Positions 1 to 8,229 of a stretch of DNA of 64,000 nt are shown here, piece after piece. The translations under genes were made by a program, and so were the position numbers. The stretch is from the NCBI GenBank assembly GCA_010672825.2, contig JAAHFU020000002.1:1190001-1254000 (forward strand), in the 5' to 3' direction. The notes beneath the pieces were generated by a model. It had not been told where the DNA came from. It saw only the letters and a list, made by a program, of their open reading frames with translations, and ran no database searches. Every line of letters starts with the position of its first letter. Within the stretch, counting starts at the first letter, position 1. The stretch comes from Leptolyngbya sp. SIO1E4. Its GTDB lineage: Bacteria > Cyanobacteriota > Cyanobacteriia > Phormidesmidales > Phormidesmidaceae.

Positions 1-1
1 G

Positions 2-343
2 ACGGCGGTGAGCATTGTGGCGGCTTATGGCAATCGCGCCCTTACCCCCCTGATTGTGCGCAAAGAAGCCAAGGGGCATGGCACCCAAGCCTACATTGAG
101 GGGCCAACGCTGTCACCAGGAGCCGCGATCGTCGTGTTAGAAGATGTGGTCACCACCGGGCAGTCAGCCTGGAAAGCCGTTGAGCGACTACGCCAGGCTG
201 GATACACCGTCGAAAAGATATTGGCCCTGGTAGATCGACAACAGGGCGGCAGCGAGTTTTATACAGACAAAGGGCTCCAATTTGAAGCTCTCTTTTCCAT
301 TGCAGACATTAAGGCTCGCTTTGCCAAAATGCAGGAAGCTTAG
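2..343 (+). CDS. pyrE: Orotate phosphoribosyltransferase, C-terminal part (cut by window start)
   Basis: This is the C-terminal part of orotate phosphoribosyltransferase, the cytosolic enzyme that joins orotate to PRPP to make orotidine 5'-phosphate in pyrimidine synthesis. The reading frame is open to the first bases of the window, so the start lies upstream and the internal GTG at 8 is not taken as the start. The PRPP-binding loop is clear (VVLEDVVTTGQSAWKA), followed by the family's usual tail with an LVDRQQGG segment. The stop is TAG at 341-343. The substrate assignment (orotate rather than another base) rests on overall resemblance of the tail. Confidence 0.9.
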   Translation, partial: TAVSIVAAYGNRALTPLIVRKEAKGHGTQAYIEGPTLSPGAAIVVLEDVVTTGQSAWKAVERLRQAGYTVEKILALVDRQQGGSEFYTDKGLQFEALFSIADIKARFAKMQEA

Positions 344-427
344 GCAGCACCCGTCTGCAGCTTAACGCTACCCAAGGGCTTCGTCAGGCTTGCGGATACG
401 CGGGCTGAGCTGAGCGCCAACCCAAAG

Positions 428-1021
428 TTAGAGGCGATCGCTATATCGCTCTTCTGCAAAGGGTTCGCCTCGGCGATGGTAGCCATTTCGCTCCCAAAAC
501 CCAAGCGCCTCTTCTGCCAAAAACTCAATGCCATTGATCCACTTCGCACTCTTCCAGGCATAGAGGTGAGGGACAACCAAACGCATCGGGCCACCGTGAG
601 GCGGGGGGAGCGGTTCCCCATGCAGGGTATACGCAAAGAAGTTTTCTGGGCGGTTAAAGTCTGCCAGGGTCAGGTTGGTGGTGTAGCCCCCATAGCAGTG
701 CAGCAACACATGGATCACAGTTGGTTCCACCGTGAGCGTTGCCATAAAGTCAGGCACCGCAATGCCCCTCCACTTTACATCCAGCTTTGACCAACGAGTC
801 ACGCAGTGAAAATCTGCCGTAAAGTCTTGCTTAGGCAGCGCCATCATGTCTGCCCAGCTAAAGGTTTTGGCCTCAGCCAGCCCCCAAGTTTTTAGCTCCC
901 AAGACGCCTGCGCAACTTGAGGCGTATCACCATAGGTCAAAACTGGAAACCCTTTTGCCAGGTGCTGGCTAGGCGGAATTCGGCCGTCGTAGTCTGAACC
1001 AGGCTTCTCAAAGTACTTCAT
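428..1021 (-). CDS. Sulfite-oxidase-family molybdopterin-dependent oxidoreductase (MsrP/YedY-like domain)
   Basis: A 197-residue protein made almost wholly of the oxidoreductase molybdopterin-binding domain. The expected molybdenum-ligand cysteine is Cys73 in the motif FHCVTRWSKLDVKW, and the conserved cofactor-binding tail is seen in HGGPMRLVVPHLYAWKSAKW. There is no twin-arginine or other signal peptide, so it is likely cytoplasmic, unlike periplasmic MsrP. The length fits the short soluble cyanobacterial members of the family. Substrate unknown. It lies tail to tail with pyrE, about 85 bp away, and begins with ATG at 1021. Confidence 0.88.
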   Translation of the reverse strand: MKYFEKPGSDYDGRIPPSQHLAKGFPVLTYGDTPQVAQASWELKTWGLAEAKTFSWADMMALPKQDFTADFHCVTRWSKLDVKWRGIAVPDFMATLTVEPTVIHVLLHCYGGYTTNLTLADFNRPENFFAYTLHGEPLPPPHGGPMRLVVPHLYAWKSAKWINGIEFLAEEALGFWERNGYHRRGEPFAEERYSDRL

Positions 1022-1284
1022 GGTGTCTCTATCGAAGGGGACGATATCAACAGTATCTCTAGGAATTGTAAGGGGTTAGGGGGAAGGGAGTAGGGAATAG
1101 AGTATAGAGGGGTGTTCAAGGGGTCGGGTTGGCGAGGGCTGAAACCTTTGATGTTTCGATGAAAAATTGATGTGCACACAAAAAGCTGACCGTCTGCAGA
1201 AGAACTTCTATCCCCTGTTGTTCCCTGTTTTTTGCGCTCTGTCCCCTGCTCCCTCCCCCTTTACCCATCCTCCCATCTCCCTTC
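1022..1284. other. Intergenic stretch with purine/pyrimidine-rich simple sequence
   Basis: No gene is supported here. Two low-complexity tracts are visible: a G/A-rich run near 1070-1115 and a C/T-rich run near 1205-1290. Both resemble the short irregular repeats common between cyanobacterial genes. Confidence 0.5.
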
Positions 1285-2643
1285 CTACCCATTCACAAAA
1301 GTCACCGAGGACTGAGACTTTCTCACTAAAAGGACTCGGAAACGCCAAATGTAGGCGGCAGCGGCCACTGCCAGCCCCACGTATGACCCGATCCAAATCC
1401 CAACTCCACCGAGGGGGGTGTGGAACCCTAGCCAATACCCCAAAAGCAGCCCTATGCACCAGTATGCAAAAATCCCCAAAAGCATGGGTACTCGGGTATC
1501 CTGCAACCCCTGGAGAACCCCATTGGCGGTTCGCTGAATGCCATCTACCACCTGCCCGAACCCAGCAACTGTCAGCAACGTTACGCCTATCTGCAACACA
1601 TCCTGGTTGATGGGGTCATTTACATCTAAATAGACGCTGATGATGGGCTCTGGCAAAGTGAGGAAGATAATTGCAGCCATAAACATGACGGCGATCGCAG
1701 AACTCACGCTCACCATGGCTGCTCGTCTGACCCCAACCCAGTTGCGCTGTCCATACCACTGCCCCACTCGAATCGTCGCCGCATAGGACATCGCCAGGGG
1801 CACCATAAATATCACTACAACGGTTTGCAATGCCAGCTGGTGAGCCGCTAAAACATGGGTGCCCAATGCGCCCATCATGAAGGTCATCACGGTAAAAAGA
1901 CCATGCTCCAAAATGGTTGAAATGCCGATAGGAAGCCCAATTTTGAGGAGCGATCGCAGCACTACAGGCTCCAGAGAATGCAGCTGATGAAAGAGACGAT
2001 AAGGCTTAAATACCCCTCGTCGATGCCAAAGAATGTACCCCAGCAATGACAGACACATCGTGGTGTGAGCCAGGGCACTCGCGAGTGCCAACCCTGCGAT
2101 TCCTAGGGCGGGAAAACCTAGATTGCCAAATGCCAACAAATAGTTACCCACGATGTTGAGCAGGTTGGCAGCAACAACAATCACCATGATGGGGCGAGCT
2201 TGAGACAAGGATGTGACCGTTCCCCGCAATACGGCAAACCCTAGCCCCGGTAACAGCCCCCATCGAGCTACGTCCAGATAGGTATCCGTCAGCGTAATGA
2301 CTGAGGGATCTTGTCCCAGAACTGCCATCAGCCCATCTAAGTTGGCAATCACAGGTAGGCTCGGAATTGCCATCAGCAACGCCAGCCACAGCCCTTGGCG
2401 GGTGACTCGCCCCACTCGAAGGGGTTGCTGAGCTCCATAGGCTTCTGCCACTAGCGGGCTAACGCTAGAGAGCACGCCTATGCCTGTCATCAAGAATGAC
2501 ATGAACACCATCACAGCCAGTCCCCCGGCTGCTAGAGATTCCTGACCCAGCCATCCCATCATGACCGTGTCCACAAAACCTGTCATCGCCTGGGCTACCT
2601 GAGCACTCGACAAGGGCAATGCCAGTTTCAGAAATTCCCGCAT
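1285..2643 (-). CDS. MATE-family multidrug/toxin efflux transporter
   Basis: An inner-membrane exporter of the MATE (NorM/DinF-type) family, which pumps organic cations or other toxic compounds out in exchange for H+ or Na+. About twelve hydrophobic helices are readable. The N-terminal family signature PLSSAQVAQAMTGFVDTVMMG lies in the first helix and is followed by the usual acidic/aromatic loops. In-frame ATGs also exist at 2682 and 2721. I prefer 2643 because it puts about eight residues before the first helix, but no strong ribosome-binding site decides it. The gene is monocistronic and is read toward the molybdopterin gene. Substrate cannot be read from sequence. Confidence 0.88.
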   Translation of the reverse strand: MREFLKLALPLSSAQVAQAMTGFVDTVMMGWLGQESLAAGGLAVMVFMSFLMTGIGVLSSVSPLVAEAYGAQQPLRVGRVTRQGLWLALLMAIPSLPVIANLDGLMAVLGQDPSVITLTDTYLDVARWGLLPGLGFAVLRGTVTSLSQARPIMVIVVAANLLNIVGNYLLAFGNLGFPALGIAGLALASALAHTTMCLSLLGYILWHRRGVFKPYRLFHQLHSLEPVVLRSLLKIGLPIGISTILEHGLFTVMTFMMGALGTHVLAAHQLALQTVVVIFMVPLAMSYAATIRVGQWYGQRNWVGVRRAAMVSVSSAIAVMFMAAIIFLTLPEPIISVYLDVNDPINQDVLQIGVTLLTVAGFGQVVDGIQRTANGVLQGLQDTRVPMLLGIFAYWCIGLLLGYWLGFHTPLGGVGIWIGSYVGLAVAAAAYIWRFRVLLVRKSQSSVTFVNG

Positions 2644-2825
2644 TTCGGTTTTCAGGGCAGGATGCACGACAAAGAATTTCATGGAACACAGATAAGGCAA
2701 CCTCTCCATTGTCATCATCAATGGAGAAGAATGCGGGAGTTCTGACCAGACTGTGGCAAGACAGCAGCTTTAAGCAATAGATCTGACGTATCTTCTAGAT
2801 ACCCTGCTAAAATTAAAAGCTGCGT

Positions 2826-2897
2826 GCCGATGTGGCTCAGTGGTAGAGCACTCGATTCGTAATCGAGCGGTCGCGGGTTCAAATCCCGCCATCGGCT
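2826..2897 (+). tRNA. tRNA-Thr (anticodon CGT)
   Basis: A complete cloverleaf. The acceptor arm pairs GCCGATG (2826-2832) with CATCGGC (2890-2896), with T as discriminator base. The D arm is GCTCAGTGGTAGAGC. The anticodon arm is CTCGA-TTCGTAA-TCGAG with anticodon CGT, reading ACG threonine codons. The T arm holds GGTTCAAATCC. CCA is not encoded. The 3' part (from 2848) is the integration target of the island that follows, which restored an intact tRNA gene here and left a copy of the 3' part at the far end. Confidence 0.97.
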
Positions 2898-2898
2898 T
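2848..2898 (+). repeat. Left attachment-site repeat (attL)
   Basis: A 51-bp direct repeat identical to 22873-22923. It covers the anticodon arm, variable loop, T arm and 3' acceptor strand of tRNA-Thr plus the next base, which is the usual core for integrases that use tRNA 3' ends. Confidence 0.9.
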
Positions 2899-3017
2899 CC
2901 AATTAAATCAAGGCTTCTGCCTTATATATCAAGGGTTTCAGTGACCGTCCTTTCTAGAGATGGTCTAGTTGTGTTTGGTATTTTTGGACACAATTAGGCA
3001 GGTTTAGAAGGCGTTTT

Positions 3018-3037
3018 GAGATAAGGTTTGAGATAAA
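3018..3037 (+). repeat. Island-end motif, left copy (possible integrase arm site)
   Basis: The 20-bp sequence GAGATAAGGTTTGAGATAAA contains GAGATAA twice. The right end of the island carries the same sequence with one mismatch at 22790-22809, in the same orientation. Placement 120 bp inside attL fits an arm-type integrase or excisionase site, but this is inference. Confidence 0.4.
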
Positions 3038-3093
3038 CTTGAGGTAAGCTACTGAGGGTAAACCTACGCTTCAGAGCAGAGGTTGTGCCATGA

Positions 3094-3318
3094 AATCCGC
3101 CAGCTAGAACCCGGCGCAAGGCAAAGGTTGGGACGGTAACAGTTCGTAACTCGAATAATCGACTCCAGCTTGTCTTCACCCACTTGGGAAAACGGCATTT
3201 CGTCTCGCTCGGGCTGGCCCACAGTCCTCTCAATATGAGGAAGGCCCAAGAGATCGCCTTCGAGGTTCAGCGAGATATTGAGTACGGCGAATTTGATGCC
3301 ACTTACCAGAAATACTGA
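3094..3318 (+). pseudogene. Tyrosine recombinase (integrase) N-terminal remnant
   Basis: About 75 codons in one frame ending at TGA 3316-3318. The translation matches the N-terminal arm-type DNA-binding region of cyanobacterial/phage tyrosine integrases: a VGTVTVRNSNNRLQ strand, then HLGKRHFVSLGL, then a helix containing AQEIAFEVQRDIEYGEFDA. The catalytic domain is absent. The next thing downstream is the transposase remnant, so the gene was probably cut by that insertion. The natural start (an ATG at 3090) is one frame away, so the 5' end is also damaged. Position, about 190 bp after the tRNA and pointing into the island, is classic for an integrase. Confidence 0.6.
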
Positions 3319-3343
3319 CATCTTGCAGTATTTTAAAGCAGTC

Positions 3344-4465
3344 TCACGCTGCGACAGGGGTACGAGCAACTGTGATGGTAATCCCGAGCGCTGCCAACAC
3401 AGAGCGCATGTCCGCCAATTCATGCAGAAAGCAGGCCAAAGCTTCTTGGGAAAACAATTGCTGTCGAGCGTGGTGAGCCGCATGTTGCCAATCCAGGGTG
3501 GCCTGCTCAGAGGCGAGAAACTGCCAGTGGGCCAACAGATAGCTGATAAAGGCGAGAGTATCCACCAGCGGTACATGCCCAACCGCGTTCCTTGGCCAAA
3601 AGCATCCCAGCCAAACTGATGCTTGAGCACTTTGAAGCAGGCTTCAATCGCCCATCGCCGCTTGCCTAACCGTACGATGTAGGCGCCGCTCAAGGCTTCG
3701 GTGGCCACTACAAAATGCCGCTCACGCACGCCTGTGCTCTCATGCTTGCGCCAAAACCAGGAGAGCGTGACGGGGCTAACAAGGTCTTTGAGGGTGACGC
3801 GTTGGCCCCGTTGGACTACCGTTTTGACCGCTTGGCCCTTAGCTAACAGACGGTCACAACACAGACTCATCAGCACCTCAAAGCCCAGCTTTTGCACCCC
3901 CGGAATCAGGGCTGTCGTACTGAAGCCAGCATCGGCCAACACCCGAATCTTGAACCGTTCACGCCACGATGACGGGATTTGGCCCAACAGTTTCAGTGCC
4001 AGTTGGGGGGGGCGCGGTGCCTTTGCCACGATAGACCCGAAAGCTCCAGGGGAAGCGAAAAGGGCCAATGGCTAAATACAGCAGGGCCACATGGACGCCC
4101 CGTTTGCCGTTGTAGTGGCGCACTAGACCTTTAAGGTCCTTGTACTTCCCGGTCTTTTCTAAGCAAGTCAAATCCACCACGGCATAGACAATGGGCAACC
4201 GGCCCCGATGGGACTTCAAGTAACTGGCCATCAAACGTTTCAAGCTTTGTCGAGTAGCTCGAATCGCTTTGCCGGTGGGCCAACCATAGCGATTCAGAAA
4301 GCGACTCAATGCCGCTGCCGATTTCGTTTGACTTGGCTGAGGACGGGGACGTTGTGACGTCAGAAACAAGGCGAGTAAACACTGCAAAGTGGCCCGCATA
4401 TGAGCGCTCGGCATCAAGTTTAGGAGACGATAAACTAAGGTTTGGGCGTGAGTTGCAACCATCAT
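3344..4465 (-). pseudogene. Degenerate IS4-like DDE transposase
   Basis: Remains of an insertion-sequence transposase. The N-terminal part (3959-4465) carries VVDLTCLEKTGKYKDLKG and the middle YNGKRGVHVALLYL and PWSFRVYRGKG motifs. The next part continues in another frame (about 3600-4020), with VLADAGFSTT and a late region RRWAIEACFKVLKHQFGWDAFGQG. The last part (3344-3565) returns to the first frame. At least two frameshifts are needed, the first near a run of seven G at about 4004-4010. I could not define convincing terminal inverted repeats. No intact copy is in the window, so this element is dead unless helped in trans. Confidence 0.75.
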
Positions 4466-4637
4466 TAGACCGGTGGTGTACCACGCCTGTTTTCTCAGAT
4501 AACCGCGAATTTGAGAACTACTGTCTCACTTGAGACTGGTGCAAGATCTGAGTTACTCCTACTTTCAATTCAATAGATACTGATTGAGCACATAGGATGA
4601 GTATCGATGGCAGTCTATTTTGCTAACTCGATGGATG

Positions 4638-6890
4638 TTAGACACTAATAATCCGCTTCAGTGTTTCCCAAGCCCTATCAGTTGCTAGATAGCTAGAAGC
4701 GTAGTTCCAGCTCAGAAGCTCTTCATCCAGGAAACAGTCATGCTTTTCAGCAACCTTATCTTCGACAATGGCGGCTAACTCAATAGGATCTGCCGGTCCC
4801 ATTTTGACTAGGCCTTCTAGCTGTTTCATCAGTCTTTCGGGAGCAACATCGCGCACTAAGATAGCAATTCCGTCTATTCCTACATCTAGGCCTTGAGCGC
4901 GTAGTAACAGACACATGGTGTTCACGACCTGGCTTCCCATCCAACAAAACAGCAGTGTATGCTTGCCATCTCTTACTAAATAGTGGTTGTCTAAAGCCAG
5001 TCGCAAGAAGTTCTCTCGACCTTCTTGCAATAGGCCGAGAGCAGTCTTATCTAAAAATACTGGAACATCGTCGGAGCGGTAAATTCGAGACATCTCCTGG
5101 CGAATTTTGTCGTGGATGAATCCACTTTCGCCGCTGAACTTAGGTACCTTCCCTGCAACCGCCCGTGCGACATCCACCACTTTGCGTTCAGCATCCACCG
5201 ACAACACCTTCCAGCGGCGACCGGCAAAGATCATGAACATCCCCTCGAATAGAGGAAAGATAATTGGTAAGGTGCCTAGCGTCTTGCCTCGGGTGACAAT
5301 ACGGTATTCCTCCGGCGTATTAAAGGCTGTGTAGAAGCTGTAATGGTTCACTAGCCGTTCACCTTTTAGCCCCAGAATCAAGACCCCATCATGGGTCTGC
5401 TGAATCAAATCTTTGGCTCCTAGCTGACGCAGCAGCTTGACGAACATTTCCTGGGATACCTGCCGAAAAGCCCCGGTCTGACAAAACACCTGATAGAGCT
5501 GAAGCGCGTTCACGCCCCCATACTGGGCAATCAGCGACAATAGCTGCTGAATCAGGGTCGATAGGTGTAATTTAGTCACTATTGGCGGCTCACACCAGCG
5601 CTCGAACACCATTAAGTTGACGATCGCAATGGTTTGCACCAGAGCCGGGTGCAGGGTATCTGACATCGACGTCGTCGATGTCACCTCTGGCTCAGTAATG
5701 TAAAACCGGATAATTGCGGGATCTCCCCCTTTGCGACCCGATCGCCCCAATCGTTGTCGGGTACTGGAAACCGAAAATGGCGGTCCCACTTGGGCGATCG
5801 ACTTGACTGCACCCACATCAATTCCCATTTCTAAAGTCGTGGTGCAAATGACGTTTGTGGGGTTATTACCTTTCAGCGCCTGTTCTGCTTCCTCACGGAT
5901 ATCCTTAGACAGACTGCCATGGTGGGGCAAAAACTCATTAGGTACCCGTTGCTGCTCAGAAAGGCGACGCAGTCGATCCGTGTAAGATTCAACCGCAGCG
6001 CGACTATTAATGAAGATCAGGTTGGTATCGCCGCGCAGTACCCGAAACAAGTGGGCCGCAATGTCCATTTCATCCTGCGAGTCTCCTACTTCATCAGACT
6101 CCGCTTCCGGGTCTTCTAAATTCAAGTCTTTCTCCAAGTTGGGCTTGACTTGGCGGTATCCTCTTACCTGAATTTGGAGCTCCTGCCCTTCTTCTTCTGA
6201 AAGAATCAGATCTACCTGGTCTGCTTTGCCGGGGCGGAGGAATTCGGCTGCCAATTCCATATCGCCGATGGTGGCACTAAGACCAATGCGCGGGACTCTC
6301 CGTCGAATCACCTGTTCGACGCGGTGCATCAGCGACTGTAACTGTTTGCCCCGCTCAGAACCAATAAAAGCATGGAGCTCATCAATCACCAGATAATTTA
6401 ATCCCTGAAAAACGGCTGTCATATCTGGCCCATGACGCACAAATAGAGCCTCTAAAGATTCTGGAGTAATGATCAGAATGCCACTGGGTTGCTTGAGCAG
6501 ACGTTTTTTGCGGCCAGCATCAATATCTCCGTGCCAAGGCGTAACCGCAATTTCCAACAGTTCGCCAATTTCTGAGAGTCTCCGAAACTGATCGTTGATC
6601 AGCGCTTTCAGGGGACTCACGCAGAGGGCACCGACTCCGCCCCCTGTCTCCTCCATTAAGCGAGAAAAAATGGGTAGAAAAGCGGCTTCAGTTTTCCCGC
6701 CTGCCGTTGCCGCCGAGATGATGACATCCGTTTCCCCCGTCAAAATCGGCAGGATGGCTTGCTCTTGAATTGGACGCAGGGAAGGCCATTTCTGCTGCCA
6801 AATCCATTTTTGGACACCTGGATGCAGTCGTTGAAAACCGGAAGAGGTCTGCTCCTGGCCACTAGAGTTTGAAGGAGGCAAGGTTGTCAT
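4638..6890 (-). CDS. Lhr/BrxHI-like superfamily 2 DNA helicase
   Basis: A 750-residue DEAD/DEAH-box helicase of the Lhr-like group to which BREX BrxHI belongs. Motif I is ATAGGKTEAA (residues 61-70), motif II DELH (170-173), motif III SAT, and motif VI QRLGRSGRKGG; the C-terminal half is the accessory region of Lhr-like enzymes. It probably moves on or unwinds nucleic acid using ATP. The start overlaps the upstream ATPase gene by 29 bp, so the two are almost certainly co-translated. It is the last gene of a three-gene operon (10697 to 4638). BrxHI and BrxD occur together in type 2 BREX, but no pglX, pglZ or pglW homologue is present here. Confidence 0.85.
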   Translation of the reverse strand: MTTLPPSNSSGQEQTSSGFQRLHPGVQKWIWQQKWPSLRPIQEQAILPILTGETDVIISAATAGGKTEAAFLPIFSRLMEETGGGVGALCVSPLKALINDQFRRLSEIGELLEIAVTPWHGDIDAGRKKRLLKQPSGILIITPESLEALFVRHGPDMTAVFQGLNYLVIDELHAFIGSERGKQLQSLMHRVEQVIRRRVPRIGLSATIGDMELAAEFLRPGKADQVDLILSEEEGQELQIQVRGYRQVKPNLEKDLNLEDPEAESDEVGDSQDEMDIAAHLFRVLRGDTNLIFINSRAAVESYTDRLRRLSEQQRVPNEFLPHHGSLSKDIREEAEQALKGNNPTNVICTTTLEMGIDVGAVKSIAQVGPPFSVSSTRQRLGRSGRKGGDPAIIRFYITEPEVTSTTSMSDTLHPALVQTIAIVNLMVFERWCEPPIVTKLHLSTLIQQLLSLIAQYGGVNALQLYQVFCQTGAFRQVSQEMFVKLLRQLGAKDLIQQTHDGVLILGLKGERLVNHYSFYTAFNTPEEYRIVTRGKTLGTLPIIFPLFEGMFMIFAGRRWKVLSVDAERKVVDVARAVAGKVPKFSGESGFIHDKIRQEMSRIYRSDDVPVFLDKTALGLLQEGRENFLRLALDNHYLVRDGKHTLLFCWMGSQVVNTMCLLLRAQGLDVGIDGIAILVRDVAPERLMKQLEGLVKMGPADPIELAAIVEDKVAEKHDCFLDEELLSWNYASSYLATDRAWETLKRIISV

Positions 6891-8229
6891 CGGCGTCGGC
6901 TTCCTCCGTAGCAGTTACAGTTGCGCTCGATTCGGCAGGGGAATCGTCACCATCTGTTTCCTCAAGGGGAATTAGGTCAGGATTTTGCTCCGGTTCAATG
7001 GTGACCTTGCCAATTAATCCTTCGACTGATACCCCTGGATTCTGCTCAAGCACGGCCAGCAGGTTGATAAACGCCGTGATCGTATTTCTGGGGGTGCGGA
7101 AGTAAGCTTCACCGACTTTCTGGAAACAGTGCTGCATAAAGTCCTGAATCTCGGCATCTGAGAGTAAATAAGCTGCTGCATCACCCGTTGCAAAGACATG
7201 ACGAATCTTCGTCAACAAGACATAGAGATCTTCTTGGCTCAAACTGGCCAAGCGAATCACGGGGTGGCTGAAATCGACGATGCCGTTACCGGCAAAGGTA
7301 TTCTCCGCTAGCCGAGACTGCAAAGCCTCATAGCTATAGAGCCCCTTGCGGGTATCCATGAGAAATTCTGGCGTTCCCCCCAAAACAAAGCCCAGGTTGT
7401 CAGCGGTGCCCTGTAGGCTATCGTTGAGGATCCGCAGAATTTGTTCGTAGTTGCTTTTACGTGCCTGCGTATTGGCAAGTTTGTAGAGGTTCACCAACTC
7501 GTCTAGGCAGACGACGAAACCGCCGTAGCCTGCCAACTTCACAAATCGAGCAAAGAGCTTGAGTTGATCGTAGAAGTTGGCATCATCAATAATCATGCGA
7601 ACGCCCAAAGCCTTTTTCGCATCGGTTTTGGTACTAAATTCTCCACGTAACCACCGAACGGCATTGGATTTCAGGACATCATCGCCATTGTCATGTCCGC
7701 GCCAGTAGGCGGCAATCACTTCGGCAAAGTCGTAACCGCCCACCATTTCTGAAAGATGCTCTAAGCGCTCTCGAATCACCCCCTCAGGGGTTACGTCGCG
7801 CGATCGCGCCTCGGTCATGGCTGAACTAACGAACTTTTCTACCACACTAGAGAGAGCACCCCCATCCGGCTTCGCTCGAGTTGAGAGATTGCGCATCAAC
7901 TCGGCATAGAGAGACCGAGCCTGTCCTTTAGAGGCATGAAGGCGACGATCAGGGGTGAGATCGGCGTGAGCCGTCACTAATTTCTTCTGCAGGGCGATCG
8001 CCCTGACCAAAGACAGAAAAAAGGTTTTGCCGGAACCATATTCGCCGATGACAAACCGGATTCCAGAGCCGTCCTCGCTAATGCGATCAATGTCTTTGAT
8101 CAGGGCTTCGAGTTCTTGTACCCGTCCCACCTGAATCAGGTGCTGACCACTGCGAGGTACCACCCCTGCCCGCAAAGATTGGATGACGGCATCTCTGTCT
8201 TTGGCTTTGATTTTGGTCCCAGCAGTCAT
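6862..8229 (-). CDS. BrxD-like (DUF2791-type) P-loop ATPase
   Basis: A 455-residue AAA+/STAND-like ATPase resembling BREX BrxD. The Walker A motif is GEYGSGKT (residues 62-69), preceded by the family's GRVQELEALIKDI segment. The Walker B region is GFVVCLDELVNLYKL (around 235-250). A sensor-like VLGGTPEFL segment and a DPxR-like region follow. The last 40 residues are acidic and low-complexity. It starts within the final codons of the TerB gene (4-bp ATGA overlap) and its end overlaps the helicase start, so the three proteins are likely made in fixed ratio and act together. DNA loading or remodelling is inferred from the family; no target is known. Confidence 0.82.
   Translation of the reverse strand: MTAGTKIKAKDRDAVIQSLRAGVVPRSGQHLIQVGRVQELEALIKDIDRISEDGSGIRFVIGEYGSGKTFFLSLVRAIALQKKLVTAHADLTPDRRLHASKGQARSLYAELMRNLSTRAKPDGGALSSVVEKFVSSAMTEARSRDVTPEGVIRERLEHLSEMVGGYDFAEVIAAYWRGHDNGDDVLKSNAVRWLRGEFSTKTDAKKALGVRMIIDDANFYDQLKLFARFVKLAGYGGFVVCLDELVNLYKLANTQARKSNYEQILRILNDSLQGTADNLGFVLGGTPEFLMDTRKGLYSYEALQSRLAENTFAGNGIVDFSHPVIRLASLSQEDLYVLLTKIRHVFATGDAAAYLLSDAEIQDFMQHCFQKVGEAYFRTPRNTITAFINLLAVLEQNPGVSVEGLIGKVTIEPEQNPDLIPLEETDGDDSPAESSATVTATEEADADDNLASFKL

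Noticed and set aside
3278-4510. Terminal inverted repeats of the IS4-like element
   Set aside because: Some partial matches (AATTTG-type) flank the remnant but need gaps; not convincing.
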